Shown in pieces: positions 1-11,209 of a DNA stretch of 64,000 nt (position 1 is its first letter; every line of letters begins with the position of its first letter). The DNA comes from Streptomyces sp. NBC_00102. GTDB lineage: Bacteria; Actinomycetota; Actinomycetes; Streptomycetales; Streptomycetaceae. The position numbers and the translations under genes were made by a program. Location of the stretch: contig NZ_JAPEMC010000001.1 in assembly GCF_026343115.1 (NCBI RefSeq), forward strand, positions 2,728,001 to 2,792,000. The letters are read 5' to 3'. The notes under the pieces are model-generated. The model was given only the letters and a program-made list of their open reading frames with translations. It was not told where the DNA came from and did no database searches.

Positions 1-1709
1 GTGGAGTGCTTTTCCTCGCCGGTGGCGCGGAAGGAGGGGCACATGACGCCCGCACCGGGCGTCGTCGTACGGCACTTGGCGACGCCCACGCAGCGGCTGA
101 CCGCCGACGTGAAGTCGCCGCCGTCCTCGGGGTAGCCGAAGGCGACGTCGACCGGGCGGCGAGGCAGGACGTCGAAGCGGAGGTTGGTGTCGAGCGGGTC
201 GGGGCGGACCAGCATGCCGGGGTTCATCCCGCCGTACGGGTCCCACAGGTCCTTGAACTCCGCGAAGAGCTGGACGAGTTCGGCGCCGTACATGAGCGGG
301 AGGAGTTCGGCGCGGGCCTGTCCGTCGCCGTGTTCGCCGCTGAGCGATCCGCCGTGGGCGGCGACGAGGCGGGCCTGGTCCTCGGAGAAGCGGCGGAAGC
401 GGGCGATGCCGTCGGGGGTACGGAGGTCGAAGTCGATGCGGACGTGGATGCAGCCGTCGCCGAAGTGGCCGTACGGGGCTCCGTGCAGGCCGTGTTCGGC
501 GAGCAGGGCGCGGAACTCGCGGAGGTACGGGCCGAGTCGGGCGGGCGGCACCGCGCAGTCCTCCCAGCCGGGCCAGGCTTCGGTGCCGTCGGGCATCCGG
601 GTGGCGGTTCCGGCGGCGTCCTCGCGGATGCGCCACAGGGCGCGTTGTCCGGCGGGGTCGGTGACCACGGCGGCGTCGAGGGCGTCGGCGGCGCGCACGA
701 TCCGCCTCGCACCGTCCCGGGCTTCGACGGGGGTGGCGCCGCCGGTCTCGACGAAGAGCCAGGCGCCGCCCCGGGGCAGTCCGACCGATTCGCGTACCAG
801 GTCGGCGGCCATGCCCTCGACGGTGAGCGGGCCGTACGGGAGGAGTCCGGCGGCGGCTTCGGCGGCGGCCGGCTCGTCCGGGTAGCCGAGGACGGCGAGG
901 GCGCGGGCGGGCGGGGATTCGACCAGCCGGACGGTGGCCTCGGTGACGACACCGAGGGTGCCCTCGCTGCCGCAGAAGGCGCGGGCGACGTCGGGGCCGC
1001 CGGGACGTTCGGGGAGCAGGGCGTCGAGCGCGTAGCCGGAGATGCGGCGCGGGAGGTCGGGGAAGCCGGTACGGAGCGGGGCGAGGTGGCGGTCGACGAA
1101 CTCCCGCAGCCCCGGCGGGGCTCCGGGGGTGTCGGCGCTCCCCCAGCCGCGGCCGAGGCGCAGGGTGTCGCCGCCGTAGCGGGCGACGGTGAGGGCGTGG
1201 ACGTTGTCGGCGGTGGTGCCCCAGGCGACGGAGTGGGCGCCGCAGGAGTTGTTGCCGATCATGCCGCCGAGGGTGCAGCGGCCGTGGGTGGACGGGTCGG
1301 GGCCGAAGGTCAGTCCGTGCGGGGCGGCGGCGGCCCGCAGGTGGTCGAGGACGACGCCGGGCTGGACGACGGCCGTCCGGGACGCGGGGTCCAGCTCCAG
1401 GACGGCGTCCAGGTGCCGGGTGAGGTCGAGGACGACGCCGGTGCCGGTCGCCTGGCCCGCGATGGAGGTGCCGCCGCCGCGCGGGACGACGGGCACCCCG
1501 TGGGCGCGGCAGACGGCGAGGGCGGTGGTGACGTCGTCGGCGTCGCGCGGGGCCACGACCCCGAGGGGGACCCGGCGGTAGTTGGAGGCGTCCATGGTGG
1601 TGAGCGCGCGGGAGGCCACGTCGAAGAAGGTCTCCCCCCGGACCTCGGAGCGGAGGTCCCGGGCCAGGGCGTCACTGGGGGCGTGCGGTTCGGCCATGGT
1701 CACCAGCAT
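1..1709 (-). CDS. FAD-binding and Fe-S-binding oxidoreductase (GlcD/D-lactate dehydrogenase type), 5' part only
   Basis: The gene enters from the left edge, so only about the first 569 codons are present. An FAD_binding_4 (PCMH-type) domain spans roughly residues 40-190, with RGGGTSIAGQ near 77-86 and a GMIGNNSCGAHS stretch further on. An FAD-linked oxidase C-terminal region follows, with GHFGDGCIHVRIDFDL and SGEHGDGQAR. The last visible residues, CVGVAKC then MCPSFRATGEEKHST, look like the start of the ferredoxin-like domain that makes this family about 950-1000 residues long. The family oxidises 2-hydroxy acids and passes electrons to iron-sulphur clusters; the substrate here is not known. 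Two in-frame ATGs (1709 and 1697) are possible starts and neither has a clear ribosome binding site. The next gene is divergent. Confidence 0.9.
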   Translation of the reverse strand, partial: MLVTMAEPHAPSDALARDLRSEVRGETFFDVASRALTTMDASNYRRVPLGVVAPRDADDVTTALAVCRAHGVPVVPRGGGTSIAGQATGTGVVLDLTRHLDAVLELDPASRTAVVQPGVVLDHLRAAAAPHGLTFGPDPSTHGRCTLGGMIGNNSCGAHSVAWGTTADNVHALTVARYGGDTLRLGRGWGSADTPGAPPGLREFVDRHLAPLRTGFPDLPRRISGYALDALLPERPGGPDVARAFCGSEGTLGVVTEATVRLVESPPARALAVLGYPDEPAAAEAAAGLLPYGPLTVEGMAADLVRESVGLPRGGAWLFVETGGATPVEARDGARRIVRAADALDAAVVTDPAGQRALWRIREDAAGTATRMPDGTEAWPGWEDCAVPPARLGPYLREFRALLAEHGLHGAPYGHFGDGCIHVRIDFDLRTPDGIARFRRFSEDQARLVAAHGGSLSGEHGDGQARAELLPLMYGAELVQLFAEFKDLWDPYGGMNPGMLVRPDPLDTNLRFDVLPRRPVDVAFGYPEDGGDFTSAVSRCVGVAKCRTTTPGAGVMCPSFRATGEEKHS

Positions 1710-1716
1710 GCCGCGC

Positions 1717-1832
1717 GGGCGCGGGCACTCGCCGGACCACACCGCGCAGGGGCGGGCACTCCTTGGGCAACACCGCGCGGGCGCTCACCGGAGAACACCG
1801 CGCGGGTGTGAGCGCTCTTGGGGCACTCTTCG
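1717..1832. repeat. imperfect tandem repeats in the divergent promoter region
   Basis: Three copies of an ACACCGCGC core begin near 1739, 1769 and 1794, each followed by a GGGC(A/G)CT-like segment. The repeats sit directly upstream of the FAD oxidoreductase start. The rest of the 420-base gap to the conservon (1710-2130) shows no convincing gene. Its 1900-1970 part is less GC-rich and is a likely place for promoters. Confidence 0.5.
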
Positions 1833-2130
1833 GACAACCCGCCCGCACAGCCACATACGCAACACAGAACGAACAGAGAACGCCACCATCGCTTCCCAAA
1901 AGGACCCTCAATTCTCCTATAGTGAGCACGACTTGCGCTGGAACAATCAGCTCCAGTTGTTACGGCCCACTCACTCTCCGCGACGAAGGCCGTAGTCCCG
2001 ACCGCCCCCACACCCGCAGCGTCCGTTGCGCCGCCCGACCAGCCGGCGCCCCGGCCGACGGCGTCGCCCGGCCGGCGAGCGCCGCCCGACCGGTCGGCGC
2101 AGCCCGTGCCGTCCGCCCCAAGGACTCCGA

Positions 2131-3843
2131 TTGCGCCCCTCAACCCGGTCGACCGCGCTCACCGCGCTGGTGTCGGCAGTCGTCTCAGGCTCGCTGTGCG
2201 TGTGGGCCGCGTCCGTGGCACCCGACTCGGTGCGGACCCCGCTGGCCTGGGGGGCGGGTGCGGCGGCCGTCGCGCTGACCGTGGCCGTGACCGTCGCCGC
2301 CCACGCCCTGGGTACCGCACGGGCGCTACGGGAGGCCCGGGCGGCCGACAGCCGGAGGTTCACCGACGACACCACCCGCCTGGTGTCGTCCGCCTCGGCC
2401 GACGCGCAGCGCTTCACCGCGGAGGCCGCCCGGATCAAGGCCACCTTGCGCGCCGAGGCCACCCGGGCCGCCTCCGAGGCGGCCACCGCGCTCGCCAAGG
2501 CCACCGCGGACGCGGCTGCGGCCAAGGAGCGGCTGGCCGCCGAGACCGACCGGCGTACGGCCGAGAACGAGGCCGACCGGGAACGCTTCGCGGGCGAGAA
2601 GGCCGGCCTGACCGCCCGCCTCGCCCAGGCCGAGCGGGAGCGGTCCGCCGCCCTGGCGACGGGCGCCAACGCGGCGAGCCGGATGCAGGCGCTGGCCACC
2701 AGCATGCTGGCCGACCTGCGGGAGATGGAGAACCGGCACACCGACGAGAACGTCCTGGGCGACCTGCTCCACCTGGACCACCGCACCGCTCAGGCGGGCC
2801 GGCTCGCCGACTCCGTCGCGGTGCTGACCGGTGCGCGCTCCGGGCGCCGGTGGGCCAGGCCGATCGGGATGGAGTCCATCCTGCGCGGCGCGATGGGCCG
2901 GATCAGCGGCTACCGCCGCATCCGGCTGCACTCGACCAGCGACGTGGCCATCGCCGGTCACGCGGCCGAGGGCGTCATGCACGCGCTCGCGGAACTCCTC
3001 GACAACGCCGCCAACTTCTCGCCGCCCACCGCCGAAGTGCACGTGTACGTCGAAGAGGTACCGGCCGGTGTGGTGATCACCGTGGAGGACAGCGGGCTCG
3101 TCATGAGCGACGTGCAGCTGCGCCGCGCCGAGCGGGCCGTCTCCCCGGACGATCAGAGCTACACCTCGCTCACCGGCACCCGCCTCGGCCTCGCCGTCGT
3201 CGGCCGCCTCGCCCACAAGCACGGCCTGCGGGTCTCCTTCCGGCCGTCGGCGCGCGGCGGCACCGGCGCGCTGCTGATGCTGCCGCAGGAGCTCATCTCC
3301 CGTACTCCGCAGGGCGCCACGGCCCCGTCGCTGCCTGCCGTCGCACCGAAGCCCCGTACGCCCGAACCGGAGCCCGCCCACTCCGCGGCGGACCCCGGCG
3401 AGGGCGAGGCCAGGCCGGGTACGGGCCCCGAAAAGGCCCAGCGGTCCGAGACAGCCGCGCAGGCCGAGGAAGCCGCGCAGACCGAACGGACGGAAAACGC
3501 CCAGCAGGCCGAGGAAGCCGCGCAGGCCGAACGGACGGAAAAGGGCGAGCGGGCCGGGACCGGCGCGGCAGCCGCGACCGGAACCAGCACGACGGCGCGG
3601 ACTCCCGAGTCCGAGGCCGAATCGACGGGATCCTTCCCGCAGTTCGGCGAGAGCGGGCTGCCCCGGCGCCGACGCGGGCGTACCTTCGCCGCCGCGGAGT
3701 CCCGTGCGGCGGCCTCCGCCCCCGCCGACACCGCGACCCCCCGGGAACGGGCCGACGTCGCCAAGAGGCAGGCCGAGCGCTTCTCCACCTTCAGCCAGGC
3801 AGTACGGGCCAACGCACCCCTCCCGGAAGGCAACACCCGATGA
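2131..3843 (+). CDS. cvnA: Conservon sensor-like ATP-binding protein CvnA
   Basis: This is a membrane-bound histidine-kinase-like protein, the first gene of a conservon. After a short basic N-terminus there are two hydrophobic segments (about residues 8-50), then a long alanine-rich coiled coil. An HATPase_c domain follows, with ELLDNAANFSPP (N box), VEDSGLVMSD (G1-like) and GTRLGLAVVGRLA plus GGTGALLMLP (G2). The C-terminal tail is low complexity and rich in Ala, Glu and Gln, with repeated AEEAAQ/AERTE units. A TTG at 2131 was chosen because AAGGA sits six bases upstream; an in-frame stop at 1993 limits other choices, and a TTG at 2026 lacks such a site. Known conservon proteins form a membrane-associated complex resembling eukaryotic G-protein signalling. 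Its stop overlaps the next start (ATGA). Confidence 0.88.
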   Translation: MRPSTRSTALTALVSAVVSGSLCVWAASVAPDSVRTPLAWGAGAAAVALTVAVTVAAHALGTARALREARAADSRRFTDDTTRLVSSASADAQRFTAEAARIKATLRAEATRAASEAATALAKATADAAAAKERLAAETDRRTAENEADRERFAGEKAGLTARLAQAERERSAALATGANAASRMQALATSMLADLREMENRHTDENVLGDLLHLDHRTAQAGRLADSVAVLTGARSGRRWARPIGMESILRGAMGRISGYRRIRLHSTSDVAIAGHAAEGVMHALAELLDNAANFSPPTAEVHVYVEEVPAGVVITVEDSGLVMSDVQLRRAERAVSPDDQSYTSLTGTRLGLAVVGRLAHKHGLRVSFRPSARGGTGALLMLPQELISRTPQGATAPSLPAVAPKPRTPEPEPAHSAADPGEGEARPGTGPEKAQRSETAAQAEEAAQTERTENAQQAEEAAQAERTEKGERAGTGAAAATGTSTTARTPESEAESTGSFPQFGESGLPRRRRGRTFAAAESRAAASAPADTATPRERADVAKRQAERFSTFSQAVRANAPLPEGNTR

Positions 3844-4283
3844 CCGCGACCACCGACGAGAAGCTGAACTGGCTGCTGGAGGGCCTGCTCGAACGCACCC
3901 CCGGCGCCCGGCACGCCCTCGTGCTCTCCCGGGACGGCCTGAAGCTGTGCCGTACCCCCGAGCTCTCCGTGGACCAGGCCGACCAGCTCGCCGCGATCTC
4001 CGCCGGCATCCAGAGCCTCTCGCACGGCGCGTCCGTCGAGTTCGGCGACGGCAGCGGCGGCGTACGTTCGGCGATGGCCGAGTTCTACGGCGGGGTGCTG
4101 TTCATCGTGGAGGCCGGTACGGGCGCCCATCTGGCGGTCGTCGCCGCCGAGGACTCCGACGTGGGCCTCGTCGGGCACAACATGAGCGAGCTGGTCGAGC
4201 AGCTGGGCGAGCACCTCGTCGCGCCGCCCCGCGAAACCGACCCGTCCACCGGGCCGGGCGCCGACGCGGGAACCGTCGGCTGA
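3840..4283 (+). CDS. cvnB: Conservon roadblock/LC7 protein CvnB
   Basis: A protein of 147 residues with a roadblock/LC7 fold: LNWLLEGLLERTPGARHALVLSRDGLKL at the start (read in pieces), then QLAAISAGIQSLS and a helix ending MSELVEQLGEHL. Proteins of this family act as partners or regulators of small GTPases, here presumably CvnD. The ATG at 3840 overlaps the cvnA stop by four bases, which points to translational coupling. The C-terminal 15 residues are a flexible tail. Confidence 0.93.
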   Translation: MTATTDEKLNWLLEGLLERTPGARHALVLSRDGLKLCRTPELSVDQADQLAAISAGIQSLSHGASVEFGDGSGGVRSAMAEFYGGVLFIVEAGTGAHLAVVAAEDSDVGLVGHNMSELVEQLGEHLVAPPRETDPSTGPGADAGTVG

Positions 4284-4654
4284 TGCCCCCGGTGCCGCGC
4301 CCCCGCCCCGGTCGTGACGACTCCCCCGACCGGCTCTACACCCTCACCGGTGGCCGCAGCCGGACGGACTCCGACGCCTTCGACCTGGTGACGCTCGTCG
4401 TCTCCGAGTGCGAGCCGGCCCCCGGCATGCAGTCGGAGCACGTCGCGATCCTGCGGATGTGCGAGCGCCCCATAGCGGTGGTCGAGATCGCCGCGGTCCT
4501 GAACCTGCCGGTCGGCATCGTCCGCATCATGCTCGGCGACATGCTCGACACGGGCCGGATCAGCGCACGCCATCCCCGTACCGCCCGTGTCGCGGACCGG
4601 CTCCCCGACCCCGACATCCTGGAACAGGTGCTCGTTGGACTCCGCAACCTCTGA
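4283..4654 (+). CDS. cvnC: Conservon DUF742 protein CvnC
   Basis: A 123-residue DUF742 protein. Family marks seen are RLYTLTGGR near the N-terminus, the segment EHVAILRMCERPIAVVEIAA and a winged-helix-like PVGIVRIMLGDMLDTG. The start ATG overlaps the cvnB stop (TGATG). DUF742 proteins occur almost only in conservons. They are thought to be cytoplasmic members of the signalling complex, but their biochemical role is not established. Confidence 0.93.
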   Translation: MPPVPRPRPGRDDSPDRLYTLTGGRSRTDSDAFDLVTLVVSECEPAPGMQSEHVAILRMCERPIAVVEIAAVLNLPVGIVRIMLGDMLDTGRISARHPRTARVADRLPDPDILEQVLVGLRNL

Positions 4655-5291
4655 CCACGCCGCCCTCGGGGCGACGGCCGACAACGGACTGAAGATCGTC
4701 GTCGTCGGCGGATTCGGCGTGGGCAAGACGACCATGGTCCGTTCCGTGAGCGAGATACGTCCGCTCAGCACGGAGGAGACGATGACGCGCGCGGGCGAGG
4801 CCGTCGATCACCTCGACGGTGTGCAGTCGAAGGCGTCCACCACGGTCGCCTTCGACTTCGGCCGCATCACGCTGGACGAGCGCTCCGTGCTGTACCTCTT
4901 CGGGGCGCCCGGCCAGGAGCGTTTCTGGTTCCTGTGGGACCGCCTCTTCTCGGGCACGCTGGGCGCCGTCGTGCTGGTCGACACCCGTCGGCTCGCGGAC
5001 TCCTGGTACGCCATCGACCGCCTGGAGCACCACGGCACGCCGTTCATCGTGGCGTGCAACGACTTCGGCGGCCCGCTCCACACCGAGCAGCAGATCCGTG
5101 ACGCCCTCGACCTGTCGGAGGACGTCCCACTGGTGGAGTGCGACGCACGCGACCGGTCGTCCAGCAAGTACGTCCTGATCACGCTGGTCGAGCATCTCCA
5201 CGCGCTGTCCGCCGCCCGTGCCCGGACTCCGGAAGGTGCGCTCGCGGGCGCCCCCGAGGCGGCCGGCCGAACCCCGGAGACCACCTCGTGA
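4635..5291 (+). CDS. cvnD: Conservon small GTPase-like protein CvnD
   Basis: An ATP/GTP-binding protein of 218 residues. The P-loop GGFGVGKT lies at residues 25-32, a G3-like motif is GAPGQERF, and a G4-like segment is VACNDFGG, in which the usual NKxD is altered to CNDF as in other CvnD proteins. The TTG at 4635 was chosen because it gives the family-typical MDS N-terminus and has an AGG-containing site upstream; it overlaps the end of cvnC by 20 bases. CvnD is the nucleotide-binding switch of the conservon. The stop overlaps the GTG of the following P450 (GTGA), so the P450s are part of the same unit. Confidence 0.92.
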   Translation: MDSATSDHAALGATADNGLKIVVVGGFGVGKTTMVRSVSEIRPLSTEETMTRAGEAVDHLDGVQSKASTTVAFDFGRITLDERSVLYLFGAPGQERFWFLWDRLFSGTLGAVVLVDTRRLADSWYAIDRLEHHGTPFIVACNDFGGPLHTEQQIRDALDLSEDVPLVECDARDRSSSKYVLITLVEHLHALSAARARTPEGALAGAPEAAGRTPETTS

Positions 5292-6543
5292 ACGCGTGCC
5301 CCGTCGACCACGGTCAGAGTGCGGCCAAGGACCCCGGTCCGGTACCGCTGTCCGGGCCCCGGTTCGCCACCGAACCGCACCAGCTGTACCGGGAGGTGCG
5401 CCGGGACCACGGGCCGGTGGCGCCGATCGTGCTGCCCGGCGACGTACCGGCCTGGCTCGTCCTGGGCTACCGCGAACTGCACCAGGTCACCACCGACCCG
5501 GCCCTGTTCACCCGGGACTCGCAGATCTGGAACCAGTGGCCGAACATCGCGGACGACTGGCCCCTGCACCCGATGATCAGCAAGGACCAGCCGTCGATCC
5601 TCTACACGGTCGGCGAACGGCACAGCCGCCGTTCCCAGGTGATCAGTTCGGCGCTGGAGGGTACCGACCCCTTCGAACTCCGCAAGTACACCGAGGCGTT
5701 CGCGGACGAGCTGATCGACGCCTTCTGTTCGGCGGGCACGTGTGACCTGATCGCGGAGTACGCGATGCTGCTGCCGGTCCGGGTCCTCGCCAAGCTGTAC
5801 GGCTTCCCGGACGAGCGGGGCCCCGCCCTCGTCACGGCGATGAACGACATGATCAACGGCGGTCCGGACGCGCTGGCCGGGCAGCGCCACATCGCCGGTT
5901 CCGTCATCGGGCTGGTGGCCGAGCGGTCCGCCGCGCCCGAGGACGACGTACCGTCCCGGATGCTCGCCGACACCGGCGAGTTCACCGACGACGAGGTCGC
6001 CCGGGACCTCATGGTCATGATGGCGGCCGCGCACCAGCCGACCGCCGACTGGATCGGCAACTCGCTGCGGCTGATGCTGACCGACGACCGGTTCGCCGCC
6101 TCGCTCTCCGGCGGCCGGCACAGCGTCGCCGAGGCGATGAACGAGGTGCTGTGGGAGGACACCCCCACCCAGAACGTGGCCGGCCGCTGGGCGAGCCGCG
6201 ACACGCACCTCGGCGGCAAGCACATCCAGGCCGGTGACCTGCTGGTCCTGGGGGTCGCCGCCGCCAACGCCGATCCCCAGGTGCGTACCGACGGCTCCGC
6301 CCTCACCGGCGGCAACAACGCCTTCCTCTCCTTCGGCCACGGCGAGCACCGCTGCCCGTTCCCCGCCCAGGAGACCGCCGAGGTCATCGCCCGTACGGGG
6401 ATCGAGGCGATCCTCGACCGGCTGCCCGACGTCGATCTCGCGGTCCCGGCCGAGGACCTCACCCGGCGCCCGTCGCCGTGGCTGCGCGGCCTGACCGAGC
6501 TGCCCGTCCGCTTCACACCCACTCCCGCCCTTGGAGGCACGCG

Positions 6544-6547
<4 letters not shown>
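5288..6547 (+). CDS. Conservon cytochrome P450, CYP157-like, lacking the EXXR arginine
   Basis: A P450 of 419 residues read from GTG 5288, which overlaps the cvnD stop. The haem-binding loop is present as FLSFGHGEHRCPFPAQE, with the thiolate cysteine. The K-helix motif that should be EXXR reads EVLW (in NEVLWEDTPTQN). The I-helix is also unusual: AAAHQPTADW replaces the usual AGxxT. CYP157 enzymes of Streptomyces conservons are known to depart from EXXR, so this matches that family and is probably not a sequencing error. The reading frame is intact throughout. The substrate is unknown; it may act with the CYP154-like enzyme that follows. Confidence 0.9.
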
Positions 6548-9019
<2,472 letters not shown>

Positions 9020-9041
9020 CCGCTCCGGCACCCCGGCTCAC

Positions 9042-9083
9042 CGCCTGGCGCCTGACGCCTGACGCCTGACGCCTGACGCCTGG
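9042..9083. repeat. six tandem copies of a 7-bp unit (CGCCTGA/G)
   Basis: Six head-to-tail copies of CGCCTGA or CGCCTGG lie between the serC stop and its terminator hairpin. This is a short minisatellite without coding role that I can see. Confidence 0.85.
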
Positions 9084-9085
9084 AC

Positions 9086-9119
9086 GACGGCCCCGTACAC
9101 CTCGGTGTGCGGGGCCGTC
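9086..9119. terminator. hairpin terminator after serC
   Basis: The arms GACGGCCCCG and its complement CGGGGCCGTC, extended by GTACAC/GTGTGC with G-T pairs, make a stem of about 15 pairs around a CTCG loop. There is no U tract, as usual in Streptomyces. It could serve both serC and the convergent gene on the other strand. Confidence 0.75.
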
Positions 9120-9232
9120 GCCGTACCGCCTCACCCTCGCGGGTGATCTTGGGGCTTCGGGGCGGAGGGGAGCAGTCCGACCTACCATGATGTTTTCGCG
9201 CCGCACTGCCGGGCCCGCCCGGCGGGCCGCGC

Positions 9233-10471
9233 TCAGGCGGCGGGTTTCCGCGCGAGGACGAACCCCTGCGGGGTCGGCTCGGGGAACCTCCCCTCGGTGT
9301 CGGCCTCGCGCACGGTACGTACCCGGGGCTCGAAGCCCGCCGCGGTGAGCAGCGCCGCGACCGCCTCGGGCCTGCGGCGGTGGAAGTCGAGGACGATCGG
9401 GCTTCCCCAGGCGTCGGTCCGGTGTCTCGTCCCGTCGCCTGCCTGGAAGCCGAGTTGCAGATGGGCTCCCGGGGCGAGCACCCGGTGGAACTCGGCGAAG
9501 GCGGCCGGGAGCAGGGCGTCGGTGACGTGGATGGTGGAGTACCAGGCGAGCAGCCCGCCCAGCGAACCGTCCGGCAGGTCGAGCGCGAGCATCGAGCCCT
9601 CCTCGAAGCGGATGTCCGGGTGTTCCTTCCGTGCGACCGCGAGCATCCCGGGCGACAGGTCGATTCCGAACACGTCGGCGCCGAGCCCGCGCAGATGGCC
9701 GGTGACCCGCCCGGTACCGCACCCCACGTCGGCCACCGGCCGACCGCCGCCTGTTTCCCGTACCAGCTCCACGAACCCGGCGAGCAGCGCGCGTTCGAGG
9801 GGCTTGGCGTCCAGCTCGGACCGGAACCGCGCGGTGTACTCGGCGGCCATGGTGTCGTACGACCTCCGGGTGTCCCGTACGAATTCCGGTTCGGCCGGAC
9901 CGTCCTGAGCTGCAGGGGCACCCGTGGACCGGCCGAAGTCCACCTCCGAGGCGCTCAGCACCCGGATGCGCCGCCCGGGATGTCCGAGGTTCCGGAAGAT
10001 CTCGTTGTGGTGCGCGATCGACCGGTCCGGAGTCGCGTACGCCTCGTCGCCCGGACCACGGACGGAGGTGGTGTGCCCGTCCGCCACCAGGACCAGGTCG
10101 TATCCGTGGCTCAGCGCGGAACGTGCGGTGGTGTCCACGCAGATTTCGGTGGCGAAGCCGGTGACGATCACCTCGGTGATGCCGCGCGCTCGCAGCAGAC
10201 CGTCGAGACCGGTGCCGAGGAAGCTGTCCGGAGCGGCCTTGCGGACGACCGTCTCCCCTGCGCCGGGCGCGAGTTCGGGCACCACCCGCCAGCCCTCGGA
10301 ACCGACCTCCGTGCCGCCGCCACCGTCCTGCACCGTCACGACCAACGCGCCCGCCTCGTGCGCGCGTCGGCGCAGATCGACGAGGACGGCGACGGTCTCG
10401 GCGGCCCGGTGGGCGATGGCCACCGTGTCGTTCTGCATGTCGATGACGAGGAGCGCGGAGATGTTCGGCAT
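9233..10471 (-). CDS. Isochorismatase-like hydrolase fused to a SAM-dependent methyltransferase
   Basis: A protein of 412 residues with two domains. Residues 1-180 are a cysteine hydrolase of the isochorismatase family: LLVIDMQND supplies the catalytic Asp, VVRKAAPDSF the Lys, and VTGFATEICVDTTAR the nucleophilic Cys. Residues about 195-412 are a class I methyltransferase with SYDTMAAEYTARF, the SAM motif VADVGCGTGRV, an acidic strand end FGIDLSPGM and LDLPDGSLGGLLAWYS. The reading frame runs unbroken through the linker, so this is a genuine fusion in this sequence. The substrates of both halves are unknown. It is transcribed alone, convergent with serC. Confidence 0.88.
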   Translation of the reverse strand: MPNISALLVIDMQNDTVAIAHRAAETVAVLVDLRRRAHEAGALVVTVQDGGGGTEVGSEGWRVVPELAPGAGETVVRKAAPDSFLGTGLDGLLRARGITEVIVTGFATEICVDTTARSALSHGYDLVLVADGHTTSVRGPGDEAYATPDRSIAHHNEIFRNLGHPGRRIRVLSASEVDFGRSTGAPAAQDGPAEPEFVRDTRRSYDTMAAEYTARFRSELDAKPLERALLAGFVELVRETGGGRPVADVGCGTGRVTGHLRGLGADVFGIDLSPGMLAVARKEHPDIRFEEGSMLALDLPDGSLGGLLAWYSTIHVTDALLPAAFAEFHRVLAPGAHLQLGFQAGDGTRHRTDAWGSPIVLDFHRRRPEAVAALLTAAGFEPRVRTVREADTEGRFPEPTPQGFVLARKPAA

Positions 10472-10638
10472 GGGAGGAGAGCGTAGGGCCCCGGTGGGGC
10501 GGCCGGAGCACCGGGCGTCGACGGGTGGCTCGGCCTTGGCTCGACCTCGGGTCTCCGGGCCATGGGGCCGCTCGCTACGGTGGAACGCGCGGCTCCGGGT
10601 GGGGTCTCGGCGCCGCCGCGATTCCGGGCCACCGACCG

Positions 10639-11100
10639 ATGAACGGATGCCGAGTGATCGAGTTTCTGGTGGATCTGGTGGTGCAGTCAGTGCTCTCCCT
10701 CCTCTTCCCCCGCCTGGGCGCGAAACGGCGGGCGAAGGCCCGGGACCGCGCCTTCGCCAAGGGCGAAGAGATCGTCTTCGAGGCCTGCGTGCTGGGCGAC
10801 CGGCCCTACTGCAGGCCGGTCATCGTCTTCCTCGCGGTGTCCAGCACCGCTCTGCACCGGTCGCCGACCGAGGTGAAGTCGGTCGGGCGCCAGGCGATGC
10901 CGGCCGGGGACATCGAGATCCGCCGCATCCGGGGACGGGACCGTTCGGATTCCCGGATGGTCCGCTCCTGGTGGGAGGTCGCCGAGTGCCACGACGGAGA
11001 GGCCGGATTCCTGATCGCCTGCGCCCCGGAGGACATGCGCCGTCTCGTCGTATGCCTCGGCGGGGAAGCAGCGCGGGCCCACCGGACTCCGACCGGGTAG
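10639..11100 (+). CDS. Hypothetical protein with a hydrophobic N-terminus
   Basis: About 153 residues, not recognised. The N-terminal stretch VIEFLVDLVVQSVLSLLF is hydrophobic and is followed by a basic cluster GAKRRAKARDR, so it may be a membrane-anchored cytosolic domain. The remainder (KGEEIVFEACVLGD, SWWEVAECHD, EDMRRLVVCL) has a beta-rich look reminiscent of small PH-like or DUF2550-type Streptomyces proteins, but I cannot assign a family. The ATG at 10639 is used; a GTG at 10654 is an alternative. Confidence 0.6.
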   Translation: MNGCRVIEFLVDLVVQSVLSLLFPRLGAKRRAKARDRAFAKGEEIVFEACVLGDRPYCRPVIVFLAVSSTALHRSPTEVKSVGRQAMPAGDIEIRRIRGRDRSDSRMVRSWWEVAECHDGEAGFLIACAPEDMRRLVVCLGGEAARAHRTPTG

Positions 11101-11209
11101 AACAGCGGGACGGTGGCGCGCGGCCCGGACCGGCGCGGCGGTCCTGCGGCCCGGCGCGCGCCACCGTCCACCGTCGTCGCCCCCGCCCGACGGCGCGGGG
11201 CTCCCGCGA

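Noticed and set aside
6..1811. Long plus-strand open frame opposite the FAD/Fe-S oxidoreductase
   Set aside because: Its protein is low complexity (Gly, Ala, Val, Glu), whereas the minus strand gives a clear FAD-binding domain. It is a typical high-GC shadow.
2026..2130. TTG at 2026 as the cvnA start
   Set aside because: It gives a basic, arginine-rich extension with no ribosome binding site; TTG 2131 has AAGGA at proper spacing and starts just before the membrane helix.
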